Source: Eubacterium sp. ER2 (GTDB taxonomy: Bacteria; Bacillota; Clostridia; Lachnospirales; Lachnospiraceae). From it: DNA of 56,617 nucleotides. Shown in pieces: positions 28,861 through 37,190 of the stretch; the stretch's first letter is position 1; every line of letters begins with the position of its first letter. The stretch spans positions 1 through 56,617 of the forward strand of contig NZ_JPJE01000025.1 in the NCBI RefSeq assembly GCF_000765215.1, given 5' to 3'. Made by a program: the position numbers and the translations under genes. The notes under the pieces were generated by a model. The model searched no databases. It was given only the letters and a program-made list of their open reading frames with translations, and was not told the origin of the DNA.

Positions 28861-29820
28861 ATGCAGATGGTAGACAATGCCAGAGTGGTGGTGTACCTAA
28901 TGGCGGGCTTCCTGGAGAGCGGGAAGACCAGCTTCCTGCGGTACACCTTGAGCCAGGAATATTTTGAGATTGACGGGAATACCCTGCTGATCCTCTGCGA
29001 GGAGGGGGAGGAGGAGTACGGCGAGGCGCTTCTGAAGCGGACTAACACCACCCTCCTTACTGTGGATGACCCGGAGGAGATGACCCTGGAGTGGCTCCAG
29101 GAGGCGGACCGGAAGTATCATCCGGAGCGGGTCATCATCGAGTGCAACGGCATGTACCCGGTGAGCAGGATCGAGGCCATGGACGTGCCCTCCGGGTGGG
29201 GGCTTGTGCAGAAGCTGGTGACAGTGGATGCCACCACCTTTGGGACCTACATCGCCAACATGAAGCCCCTCTTTATGGATATGGTGAGAAATGCGGAGCT
29301 TGTCATGTTCAACCGCTGCACAAAGGATATGCCTCTCGCCTCCTACCGGCGGAATGTGAAGGTGGTCAACCAGAGCGCCCAGATCATTTTCGAGGGGGAG
29401 GACGGGGAGATCGACAACATCTTTGAGGACGCCATGCCCTATGACCTGGACGCTCCGGTGGTGCAGATCGATGACATGGACTACGGTATCTGGTACGTGG
29501 ACATGATGGATCATCCCGAGAGATACTTAAAGAAGACAGTGGAGTACAAGGCGAAGGTACTCAAGCCGAGAGGATTTCCGGCCAAGGAGTTCGTGGCGGG
29601 CCGGATGGCGATGACCTGCTGTGCCGACGACACCACCTTCCTGGGATATATATGCCGCAGTCCTTACGCCCCCAAGCTGACGCCCGGACAGTGGGTGAAG
29701 GTGCGGGGGACGGTAGGCTATGAGTATACCCGCGCCTACGGGCGGAAGGGCCCGGTGATCAGGGCGGAATATGTGGAGGAGGCACAGGCTCCCCAGGACG
29801 AGATGGTCTATTTTAACTAG
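28861..29820 (+). CDS. P-loop GTPase fused to a TIGR03943/DUF1980-type domain
   Basis: A 319-residue protein. Residues ~8-200 form a G3E-like P-loop domain: Walker A AGFLESGKTS (15-24), VIIECNGMYPVSR as Walker B region; the CxCC motif of true COG0523 chaperones is absent. Residues ~240-319 resemble the C-terminal part of YcgQ/TIGR03943 proteins: KEFVAGRMAMTCCADDTTFLGYICRSP then GQWVKVRGTVGYEY, with a Cys-Cys pair. TIGR03943 proteins are usually partners of a YcgR-type membrane permease. Starts 22 nt after the His-rich GTPase, AGGTG upstream. The fusion suggests a GTP-driven metal-handling partner for a membrane transporter, perhaps the ZIP protein next door. Function is inferred. Confidence 0.72.
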   Translation: MQMVDNARVVVYLMAGFLESGKTSFLRYTLSQEYFEIDGNTLLILCEEGEEEYGEALLKRTNTTLLTVDDPEEMTLEWLQEADRKYHPERVIIECNGMYPVSRIEAMDVPSGWGLVQKLVTVDATTFGTYIANMKPLFMDMVRNAELVMFNRCTKDMPLASYRRNVKVVNQSAQIIFEGEDGEIDNIFEDAMPYDLDAPVVQIDDMDYGIWYVDMMDHPERYLKKTVEYKAKVLKPRGFPAKEFVAGRMAMTCCADDTTFLGYICRSPYAPKLTPGQWVKVRGTVGYEYTRAYGRKGPVIRAEYVEEAQAPQDEMVYFN

Positions 29821-29840
29821 ACGGATATGAGGAGGAGTAT

Positions 29841-30626
29841 ATGAGTAATGTACTGATCGGTATTCTGATACCGTTTTTTGGCACCACACTGGGCGCGGCC
29901 TGCGTTTTTCTGATGCGGAGAGAGAGTATGCCGCCCCTTGTCCAGAAGGTGCTTTTGGGGTTCGCCTCCGGCGTCATGGTGGCGGCCTCCGTGTGGTCCC
30001 TTCTCATCCCGGCCATGGACATGTCCGCGGATATGGGAAAGCTGGCATTTATCCCCGCGGCGGCGGGAGTGGCAGTGGGTATGCTCTTTCTGCTTCTGCT
30101 GGATAAGAGGGTGCCCCACCAGCACATGGATCACAGGGAGCCGGAGGGGCCAAAAAGCAGCTGGCGCCGCTCTACCATGCTGGTCATGGCAGTGACCCTC
30201 CACAATATACCGGAGGGAATGGCAGTGGGCGTAGTGTTTGCCGGGCTTCTGGCGGACAACGCCCAGATCTCCCTCATGGGGGCCTTTGCCCTTTCCATCG
30301 GTATTGCCATCCAGAATTTCCCGGAGGGCGCCATCATTTCCATGCCCCTTAGAAGTGAGGGCGGGGCTACCAGGGGCAGGGCCTTCCTGTATGGGACCCT
30401 GTCCGGCATCGTGGAGCCGGCCGCGGCTCTTGTCACTATTCTGCTCTCGGAGCTTCTCACCCCGGTGCTTCCCTTTCTCCTGGCCTTTGCGGCGGGAGCT
30501 ATGCTGTACGTGGTGGTGGAGGAGCTCATACCGGAGGCCAACGAGGGAGAGCACAGCAATATTGGCACGATGGGCTTCGCGGTGGGATTTATCCTCATGA
30601 TGATCCTGGACGTGGCCCTGGGCTGA
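29841..30626 (+). CDS. ZIP-family divalent metal transporter
   Basis: A 261-residue eight-helix transporter of the ZupT/GufA type. The two metal-site helices are plain: TLHNIPEGMAVGVVF (HNxPEG, TM4) and QNFPEGAIISMPL (TM5, with Asn-Phe-Pro-Glu-Gly). Between TM3 and TM4 a short basic/His loop (KRVPHQHMDHREPEG) is the usual variable metal-binding loop. It probably brings Zn2+ (or Fe2+/Mn2+) into the cell. GAGGAGG lies just before ATG 29841, 20 nt after the GTPase fusion, so uptake and intracellular delivery are encoded together. Confidence 0.9.
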   Translation: MSNVLIGILIPFFGTTLGAACVFLMRRESMPPLVQKVLLGFASGVMVAASVWSLLIPAMDMSADMGKLAFIPAAAGVAVGMLFLLLLDKRVPHQHMDHREPEGPKSSWRRSTMLVMAVTLHNIPEGMAVGVVFAGLLADNAQISLMGAFALSIGIAIQNFPEGAIISMPLRSEGGATRGRAFLYGTLSGIVEPAAALVTILLSELLTPVLPFLLAFAAGAMLYVVVEELIPEANEGEHSNIGTMGFAVGFILMMILDVALG

Positions 30627-30671
30627 TGTGCTAACGAATGAAAAGACAAGCAGCAAAGGAGGAACAAGGAC

Positions 30672-31193
30672 ATGAAAGAGACACTGAAGGATTTAAAGGA
30701 GAGAAGGAGCGTCCGGGCCTATAAGGCGGAGCAGATCAGGGACGAGGAGCTTGAGCGGATCCTGGAGGCCGGCCTCTGGGCGCCCAGCGGTATGGGGCAG
30801 CAGCCGGTTGTCTTTGTGGCCGTGCAGGATCCGGAGACGAGAGAACAGCTCCGGAAAATGAACGCTTCCATTATGGGGGATCCGGATACAGATCCCTTCT
30901 ACGGAGCGCCCACCATCGTGGTGGTGCTGGCGGACACAGGGCGCCCCACCTATGTGGAGGACGGAAGCCTGGCCATGGGCAACCTGATGAATGCGGCCCA
31001 GGCGGTGGGACTTGGCTCCTGCTGGATCCACAGGGCGAAGGAAGAGTTTGAGAGCGAGGAGGGGAAAAGGCTCCTGGAAAAATGGGGGCTTGGAGAAAAC
31101 TATGCCGGCGTCGGACACTGCGCGCTGGGCTATGCGGCCGGGGAGAAGCCGGCAGCCAAAGAGCGCAGGCCGGGCCGCGTGATCCGGATCTGA
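30672..31193 (+). CDS. Nitroreductase-family FMN oxidoreductase
   Basis: A 173-residue small nitroreductase. The N-terminal ERRSVRAYK FMN-phosphate motif, AGLWAPSGMGQQP, DGSLAMGNLMNAAQAVGLGSCWIHR and a C-terminal GVGHCALGYAAGE are the family landmarks. It would use NAD(P)H and FMN to reduce nitro or quinone compounds. Length is at the short end for the family, typical of the clostridial type. Ribosome site AAAGGAGG before ATG 30672, 45 nt after the ZIP gene. A GC-rich hairpin follows. Physiological substrate unknown. Confidence 0.88.
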   Translation: MKETLKDLKERRSVRAYKAEQIRDEELERILEAGLWAPSGMGQQPVVFVAVQDPETREQLRKMNASIMGDPDTDPFYGAPTIVVVLADTGRPTYVEDGSLAMGNLMNAAQAVGLGSCWIHRAKEEFESEEGKRLLEKWGLGENYAGVGHCALGYAAGEKPAAKERRPGRVIRI

Positions 31194-31214
31194 GCTGACA
31201 GCATACAAAAGAGC

Positions 31215-31250
31215 GGGGCGGGGCATCCTTAAGAGGAAGGTTCCCGCCCC
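31215..31250 (+). terminator. GC-rich hairpin after the nitroreductase gene
   Basis: GGGGCGGG (31215-31222) pairs with CCCGCCCC (31243-31250), with an inner CCTT/AAGG. No proper T-run follows, so termination is uncertain. A -10 TATAAT at 31314-31319 with a weak -35 may start the next gene. Confidence 0.45.
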
Positions 31251-31349
31251 GGCGCTTTGCGGGCTTAAGAGAATTTTTAGAGAACCTTTATAGAAATCTT
31301 AAGAGGAGAGGTATATAATAGGATAGATATAGAGGAGACGTAAATATAC

Positions 31350-33815
31350 ATGAAGAAAAGACAAAAAAATGTGAAGAAAAAAGTAGAGGAACACAGTGAG
31401 AGGAGAAACCGGCGGATCCGCACGACCCGGTATGACCCGGACCCGGCGGAGGGGCTTAGCTCCCAGCAGGTGCAGGAGCACCGGATGCACGGGTGGACCA
31501 ACATCTCGGTGGATCCGCCTGCCAAGACGACAAAGGAGATCATACATGAAAATGTATTTACCTACTTCAACCTGATCTTTGTCGTGCTGGGCGTGCTGCT
31601 CTGCCTGGTGGGCTCCTTCCGGAACCTGACCTTCCTCCCGGTGGTCATTGTCAACACCCTGATCGGCATTGTCCAGGAGGTGCGGTCCAAGAATGTGCTG
31701 GAGAAGATGAGCATGCTGAACGCGCCCCACGCCAGGGTGGTCCGGGACGGAAAGGTGAGAAAGGTGAATTCCGAGGAGCTGGTGCTGGATGACATCGTCA
31801 TCTTCAGCGCGGGCAATCAGATCTGCGCGGACGCGGTGGTATCCGCAGGGGAGATACAGGTCAACGAGTCCCTGCTGACAGGCGAGTCCGACGAGATCAC
31901 CAAGCGAAAGGGGGATAAGCTCATGTCCGGCAGCTTTGTGGTGTCCGGGGAGTGCCGGGCCCGGCTGGACAAGGTGGGGGAGGACTCCTACATCTCCCGT
32001 CTGACCATGGAGGCCAAGGCCATGGACGACCAGGAGCAGTCGGAGATGATCCGCTCTCTGGACAAGCTGGTCAAGTGGGTGGGCATTATCATCATCCCCA
32101 TCGGCCTGATCCTCTTTTCCCAGAGCTTTTTCTTCAACCATGAGGGCTTTTCCCAGAGCGTCACCTCCATGGTGGCGGCGGTCATCGGTATGATCCCTGA
32201 GGGACTATATCTGCTGGCCAGCGTGGCCCTGGCGGTGAGCGCCATGCGCCTGGCCAGCCAGAAGGTGCTGCTCCACGACATGAAGAGCATCGAGACATTG
32301 GCCAGAGTCAACGTGCTCTGTGTGGATAAGACGGGAACCATCACGGAAAACACCATGACGGTAAACCGGGTGGAGCCCACGCTGGACTACCGGGAGAAGG
32401 AGGAGGAGTATCCGCCTCTGGAGAAAATGCTGGGGGATTTCGCGGCGGCCATGAGCGAGGACAACATCACCATGGCGGCTCTGAAGGAGTATTTCCAGGA
32501 GAATACGGGGAAAAAGCCGGTGAGCCTGACCTCATTTTCCTCCGCGGTGAAATACAGCAGCGTCACCTACAAGGACGGCGCCTATGTGCTGGGAGCGCCG
32601 GAAATGGTCCTGCGGGACGATTATGTCCTCTATGAGGCGGAAATCGAGCAGTTTACAAAGAAAGGCTACCGTGTTCTCGTGTTCGGAAAATATGCGGGAC
32701 AGATAGACGGAAAGCCCCTTACGGAGAAGGTCACGCCCCTGGGCTATGTGATGCTCTCCAACCCCATCCGGCAGAATGCGCCGGAGACCTTCGCCTACTT
32801 TGCGGAGCAGGGCGTGGACATCAAGGTCATCTCCGGTGACAACCCGGTGACAGTGTCCGAGGTGGCCTCCCGGGCCGGCATTGCGGGGGCGGAGAACTAT
32901 GTGGACGCGGGCACGCTGAAGACGGACCAGGACGTGGCGGCGGCCATGAAGAAGTACACGGTCTTCGGCCGTGTGACTCCAAATCAGAAGCGGCAGTTTG
33001 TGAATGTGCTGAAGGACCAGGGAAACACAGTGGCTATGACAGGGGACGGCGTCAACGATATCCTGGCTCTGAAGGACGCGGACTGCAGCATCGCCATGGC
33101 GTCGGGCAGCGAGGCCGCCTCCCAGGCGGCCCAGGTGGTGCTGCTGGAGTCGGATTTCTCCTGTATGCCCTCTGTGGTAATGGAGGGACGCCGGGTGGTC
33201 AACAACATCCAGAGGTCGGCAAGCCTGTTCCTTGTGAAGAATATCTTTTCCCTCCTTTTGTCCGTGTTCTCGGCGGTGTTCATGATCACCTACCCGCTGG
33301 AGCCGGCCCAGGTCTCGCTGATCAGCATGTTTACCATCGGCGTGCCCGCCTTTTTCCTGGCGCTCGAGCCCAACAAGAACCGGATACAGGGACATTTCCT
33401 CCCCAACGTCTTCCTGAAGGCGCTGCCAGGCGGACTGACCGATGTGCTGATCGTGGGAGCGCTGGTAATCTTCGGGCAGACCTTTGAGGTGGGACAGTCG
33501 GATATCGCCACGGCGGCCACCATCCTTCTGGCCATTGTGGGCTTCATGGTTCTCTGGAAGATCAGCCAGCCTATGAACCCCATCCGGATCGCTGTGCTGT
33601 CAGGCTGCGGCATTGCCCTTGTGCTCTCCAGCATCTACCTGGGTGACCTGTTTGCCATCACGGCCATGTCCACCAAGTGCATCATGCTCTTTATCGTGTT
33701 CTCCATCGCCGCGGAGCCGGTGTTCCGCTACCTCAGCTTTGTGGTGGAGGCTCTGGGGAAATTTGGAAAGCGGCTGATCCTGTGGCATGAGAAGAATAAG
33801 GGGAAGACGGCGTAG
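31350..33815 (+). CDS. Cation-translocating P-type ATPase, CtpE-like
   Basis: An 821-residue P-type pump. Actuator TGES at 177-180, membrane PEGL at 283-286, phosphorylation Asp326 in CVDKTGT, hinge TGDGVNDILALKDADCSIAM, and about ten hydrophobic helices. The first 30 residues are very basic (KKRQKNVKKK). There is no N-terminal heavy-metal domain and no CPC motif, so it is not a Cu/Zn pump; the IPEGLYLLASVALAVSAMRLASQKVLLHDMKSIETLARV stretch resembles the CtpE-type group linked with Ca2+. Substrate is inferred. Ribosome site AGAGGAGA before ATG 31350. Convergent with a HAD gene across a two-way terminator. Confidence 0.87.
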   Translation: MKKRQKNVKKKVEEHSERRNRRIRTTRYDPDPAEGLSSQQVQEHRMHGWTNISVDPPAKTTKEIIHENVFTYFNLIFVVLGVLLCLVGSFRNLTFLPVVIVNTLIGIVQEVRSKNVLEKMSMLNAPHARVVRDGKVRKVNSEELVLDDIVIFSAGNQICADAVVSAGEIQVNESLLTGESDEITKRKGDKLMSGSFVVSGECRARLDKVGEDSYISRLTMEAKAMDDQEQSEMIRSLDKLVKWVGIIIIPIGLILFSQSFFFNHEGFSQSVTSMVAAVIGMIPEGLYLLASVALAVSAMRLASQKVLLHDMKSIETLARVNVLCVDKTGTITENTMTVNRVEPTLDYREKEEEYPPLEKMLGDFAAAMSEDNITMAALKEYFQENTGKKPVSLTSFSSAVKYSSVTYKDGAYVLGAPEMVLRDDYVLYEAEIEQFTKKGYRVLVFGKYAGQIDGKPLTEKVTPLGYVMLSNPIRQNAPETFAYFAEQGVDIKVISGDNPVTVSEVASRAGIAGAENYVDAGTLKTDQDVAAAMKKYTVFGRVTPNQKRQFVNVLKDQGNTVAMTGDGVNDILALKDADCSIAMASGSEAASQAAQVVLLESDFSCMPSVVMEGRRVVNNIQRSASLFLVKNIFSLLLSVFSAVFMITYPLEPAQVSLISMFTIGVPAFFLALEPNKNRIQGHFLPNVFLKALPGGLTDVLIVGALVIFGQTFEVGQSDIATAATILLAIVGFMVLWKISQPMNPIRIAVLSGCGIALVLSSIYLGDLFAITAMSTKCIMLFIVFSIAAEPVFRYLSFVVEALGKFGKRLILWHEKNKGKTA

Positions 33816-33821
33816 GGATAC

Positions 33822-33852
33822 AAAAAAGAGTTCCAATGAGGAACTCTTTTTT
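33822..33852. terminator. Two-way terminator between P-type ATPase and HAD genes
   Basis: AAAAAAGAGTTCC (33822-33834), loop AATGA, GGAACTCTTTTTT (33840-33852): perfect 13-bp stem. Confidence 0.93.
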
Positions 33853-33871
33853 TGTGAGGACAGGAGCGGTC

Positions 33872-34687
33872 CTATCTCATAAATTTATTGATCACATGCA
33901 GAACCCCGTTCTCATCGTTGGACTTGGTGATGTAGTCCGCGCTGTCCCGCACAGGGGGCTGGGCGTTTGCCATGGCCACTCCCAGCCCGGCGGTCTCGAT
34001 CATGGTGATGTCGTTGTACCCGTCCCCGCAGCAGATCATCTGCCGGGTGGAGAGCCCGATGCTGCCCAGCAGCTTTACGAGGGCGTGGGCCTTGTCCACG
34101 CCCCTTGGCATGATCTCCAGGAAGAAAGGGTCTGAGCAGTAGATGTTCAGATAAGAGCGGAAATGGGTGGTCATGACATCCTTCATACGGCTGATCACCC
34201 CCGGCTCGCCGGTGGCCAGGAGCTTATTGATCTGCCGGGGAATATCTGCTGTAAAGTCGCTGCTTTCCAGAAGCGGCATGTGATTGATCCGGGACTCCAG
34301 CAGCGTGTACCGGTTGGGCTGTATCCCTGAGATAATGTGGTTCTCCGTGTAGGTCAGGATATCCGCACCCTCCCCGGCAAAGGACGAGGCCAGCCGGAAG
34401 GCGGGGGCGGGGGCGTCCTGGGGGAGATAGCGGTTGTACATGATCTGTCCGCTGCGGCAGTCTGTAATGCGCGCCCCGTTAAAGGAGAGAATGTAGCTCC
34501 CGTAGTCGGACAGATGGAGCTGCTTGGCCAGGGGCAGCACACCCTTTGTGGGGCGGCCGCTTGCCAGGACCACCTTTTTCCCCATCTCCTGTATATCGAT
34601 CAGCGCTTCCCGGGTCTCCGGCGTGATCTCTTTTTTTGAGTTTGTCAGTGTGCCGTCCAGATCAAGGACAAGAACCTGATAATCCAT
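33872..34687 (-). CDS. Cof-type HAD-IIB phosphatase
   Basis: A 271-residue HAD hydrolase: motif I VLDLDGTLTNSKKEI (nucleophile Asp9), VLASGRPTKG, a Cof cap domain, and motif IV CCGDGYNDITMIETAG near 220. It dephosphorylates an unidentified small metabolite in the cytoplasm. It ends the pncB-ddl-murF-HAD operon, 30 nt after murF; AAAGGAG lies ~16 nt before the start, a little far. It is a distant paralogue of the HAD protein at 16961. Confidence 0.9.
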   Translation of the reverse strand: MDYQVLVLDLDGTLTNSKKEITPETREALIDIQEMGKKVVLASGRPTKGVLPLAKQLHLSDYGSYILSFNGARITDCRSGQIMYNRYLPQDAPAPAFRLASSFAGEGADILTYTENHIISGIQPNRYTLLESRINHMPLLESSDFTADIPRQINKLLATGEPGVISRMKDVMTTHFRSYLNIYCSDPFFLEIMPRGVDKAHALVKLLGSIGLSTRQMICCGDGYNDITMIETAGLGVAMANAQPPVRDSADYITKSNDENGVLHVINKFMR

Positions 34688-34717
34688 GGTCTGCTCTGTT
34701 CTCCTTTGTGAAATCCC

Positions 34718-36088
34718 CTACAGCTCTCTCAGCGCCTGTACGATCCCGCTGAAGCCGAGGCTGTTGGATGCTTTTACAAGAACATTGTCCCCCTTCTGTA
34801 TCAGATCTCCCAGATGAGGGATCAGTTCCTCTCTTGTGGCGAACCAGTGTGTCTCTATGTGTGAGCCGGCATCTTCAATGCCCCGGATGATCTCCCTGGC
34901 CAGCTCGTCCACGGCGATCACCACATCGGTCTCTGAGGCGGCCAGATAGGCGCCCACCTCGTAGTGGAGCTCCTTTTCGTTGCTGCCCAGCTCGCCCATC
35001 TTTCCCAGGATAGCCACCCTGCGCCCGATGCCCAGATCCAGCACATCGATGGCGGCCTTCATGGAAACCGGATTGGCGTTATAGCAGTCGTCCAGGATGA
35101 TGATCCTGTCGGTCTGTATGATATTGTTCCTGCCAGCCATGAAGGGCAGATTTTCAATGCCGTCTTTGATCTGTCTGCTGTCAAGGCCCAGCACATACCC
35201 TACAGCCGCTCCGGCCAGGGCGTTGGACACCATGTGGGAGCCGGGGGTGGGCACCAGGCAGGAGAACTCTCCGGCCGGGGTGTGGATGACGCAGGAGGAT
35301 CCCTTCAGCCCCTGGGACTGCACATCTGAGGCGTACACGTCGCAGTCCGGGGATGTTCCGTAGAAGAGGGGAGTCACACCTTTTACGGGCCCGATAGTGG
35401 ACAGAAGAGGATCGTCCCCGTTGAGGACGATGGAACCGCCCGGCTTCATGTCCTGGAACATCTGCGTCTTCTCCTGCATGATGCCCTCCTGTGTCTTGAG
35501 AAATTCCAGGTGGGCCACACCGATGTTTGTGATCACGCACACATCGGGCTGGGCCACGGTGGAGAGCTTGCGCATTTCACCGAAATGGTTGATGCCCATT
35601 TCCAGGACGGACACTTCATTTTCCTCCTTCAGGTCAAAGACAGTCAGGGGGAGTCCGGACTCGCTGTTTAAGTTTCCCTGGGTCTTGTGGACATTGTACT
35701 TCTGAGACAGGACAGAGGCGATCATCTCCTTTGTGCTTGTCTTTCCCACGCTGCCGGAGATGCCTACCACCTTTACGTCAAAGGAGTCCCGGTATAGCTT
35801 TGCGATGTCCAGAAGGGCCTGGGCCGTTGACTCCACCTGGATATAGGGGAAGGCTGTCTCCCCCAGATCCTGCTCGGACACAGCGCAAAGGGCGCCCTTT
35901 TCCATGACACCCGGGATGAAGGAGTGGCCGTCCACCCGCTCGCCCTTGATGGCTACGAACACATCGCCGGGGCCGGCCTTGCGGCTGTCGATGACCACGT
36001 GGGCAGCCTCCCTTCCAAGGAGGCTGTCGCTGCCGTGATAAATGCCCCTGCAGGCCTTTGTCATATTTTCTATTGTGAGATTTTTCAT
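34718..36088 (-). CDS. murF: UDP-N-acetylmuramoyl-tripeptide--D-alanyl-D-alanine ligase
   Basis: A 456-residue Mur ligase that adds D-Ala-D-Ala to UDP-MurNAc-tripeptide in the cytoplasm, using ATP. Seen: N-terminal MurF-type domain with DSRKAGPGDVFVAIKGERVDGH (~30-55), ATP loop VVGISGSVGKTSTKEM (~106-121), the central NIGVAHLEFL, and the C-terminal domain with DDCYNANPVSMKAAID. It starts 9 nt after ddl, the enzyme that makes its substrate D-Ala-D-Ala, with TAGGAGA as ribosome site: a functional pairing common in bacteria. Confidence 0.96.
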   Translation of the reverse strand: MKNLTIENMTKACRGIYHGSDSLLGREAAHVVIDSRKAGPGDVFVAIKGERVDGHSFIPGVMEKGALCAVSEQDLGETAFPYIQVESTAQALLDIAKLYRDSFDVKVVGISGSVGKTSTKEMIASVLSQKYNVHKTQGNLNSESGLPLTVFDLKEENEVSVLEMGINHFGEMRKLSTVAQPDVCVITNIGVAHLEFLKTQEGIMQEKTQMFQDMKPGGSIVLNGDDPLLSTIGPVKGVTPLFYGTSPDCDVYASDVQSQGLKGSSCVIHTPAGEFSCLVPTPGSHMVSNALAGAAVGYVLGLDSRQIKDGIENLPFMAGRNNIIQTDRIIILDDCYNANPVSMKAAIDVLDLGIGRRVAILGKMGELGSNEKELHYEVGAYLAASETDVVIAVDELAREIIRGIEDAGSHIETHWFATREELIPHLGDLIQKGDNVLVKASNSLGFSGIVQALREL

Positions 36089-36097
36089 GTTCTTCTC

Positions 36098-37159
36098 CTA
36101 TCTGTATCTGGCGTCCAGAGATTTCTCGATGATCTGTTCGCAGAATTCACCGTACTCATATCCTGCCGCCTTTGCCGCCTTGGGCAAAAGGCTGGCGCTT
36201 GTCATGCCGGGGAGAGAGTTGACCTCCAGGCAGTAGAACTGTCCGGTGTGATTGTCTACGATAAAATCAGCCCTGCAGTACACGTTCAGGCGTAGAGCCT
36301 GGGCGGCCAGCACGCCGGTCTTCTGGATGGCCTCTGTAGTCTCCTTGTCCACGGATGTGGCGGGGCAGATCTCGGAGGCACCGCCGCTCTGGTATTTGTG
36401 GACATAGTCGAATACGCCGCCATCGGGGATGATCTCCACGAGAGGCAGGGCCTGACCGTCAAAGATCCCGCAGGCATATTCCCGGCCGTCGATGAAGGGC
36501 TCAATGACCACTTCGTCCTCCTTCTCGAAGGAGACGCGCATGGCCTCCCTGAACTCCTCCTCCGTATGTACAAAGTGGACTCCGATGCTGGAGCCGCCGG
36601 AGCAGGGCTTCACCACAAGGGGAAGGGGGATCTGAAGGGTCTCAAGGGAGATGTCCTTGTTCCTCCTGGAAACATGGGTTCCGTAGGGAGTGGGAACCCC
36701 GGCGGAGTGGAAGAGATCCTTTGTCACGCCCTTATCCATGGACAGGGCGCAGCCCAGAGAGTCAGACCCTGTGTAGCGTATCCCCAGTGTGTCAAAGGCA
36801 GCCTGCAGCTTGCCGTTCTCGCCCAGTCCCCCGTGGAGGGCCAGGAAGGTGATGTCAGCCAGACCGCACAGCTCCAGCACGTTGGGGCCCAGGAAGCTGG
36901 GGGAATCCCCGGGGCGCGAGGCCCAGAGGGCATCAAGGTCCGGCTCGGATGTCTGGATACCTGTGGCGATCTCAAGGCCGCCTCCCGGGAGTGTGAATAC
37001 GTCCTCCAGGTTTTCGGGGGCCTTCTCAAGGCCAAGGAAAGCGTCCAGAAGATAGGCGTTGTGTCCTCTCTCCCGGAGCGCCCGGCAGATACTGCCTCCG
37101 GAGCTTAAGGACACATCCCGCTCGTTGCTGTAGCCGCCTGCCAGTACAATAATATTCAT
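36098..37159 (-). CDS. ddl: D-alanine--D-alanine ligase
   Basis: A 353-residue ATP-grasp ligase that joins two D-Ala for peptidoglycan. Seen: N-terminal VLAGGYSNERDVSLSSG (the substrate Glu region), GLGENGKLQAAFDTLGIRYTGSDSLGCALSMDKGVTK, ATP-grasp LPLVVKPCSGGSSIGVHFV, REYACGIF, and the C-terminal VNSLPGMTSASLLPKAAKAAGY. Ribosome site AAGGAGG 11 nt before the ATG. It follows pncB by 31 nt and is coupled to murF. The residue after NSLPGMT is Ser, so a standard D-Ala product is expected; a van-type D-lactate ligase is not suggested. Confidence 0.95.
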   Translation of the reverse strand: MNIIVLAGGYSNERDVSLSSGGSICRALRERGHNAYLLDAFLGLEKAPENLEDVFTLPGGGLEIATGIQTSEPDLDALWASRPGDSPSFLGPNVLELCGLADITFLALHGGLGENGKLQAAFDTLGIRYTGSDSLGCALSMDKGVTKDLFHSAGVPTPYGTHVSRRNKDISLETLQIPLPLVVKPCSGGSSIGVHFVHTEEEFREAMRVSFEKEDEVVIEPFIDGREYACGIFDGQALPLVEIIPDGGVFDYVHKYQSGGASEICPATSVDKETTEAIQKTGVLAAQALRLNVYCRADFIVDNHTGQFYCLEVNSLPGMTSASLLPKAAKAAGYEYGEFCEQIIEKSLDARYR

Positions 37160-37190
37160 AGAAATAAATCCTCCTTAAAAATAAAACCAA

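Noticed and set aside
31193-31349. Riboswitch upstream of the P-type ATPase
   Set aside because: Only a simple GC-rich hairpin and a -10 were seen; no conserved aptamer pattern recognised.
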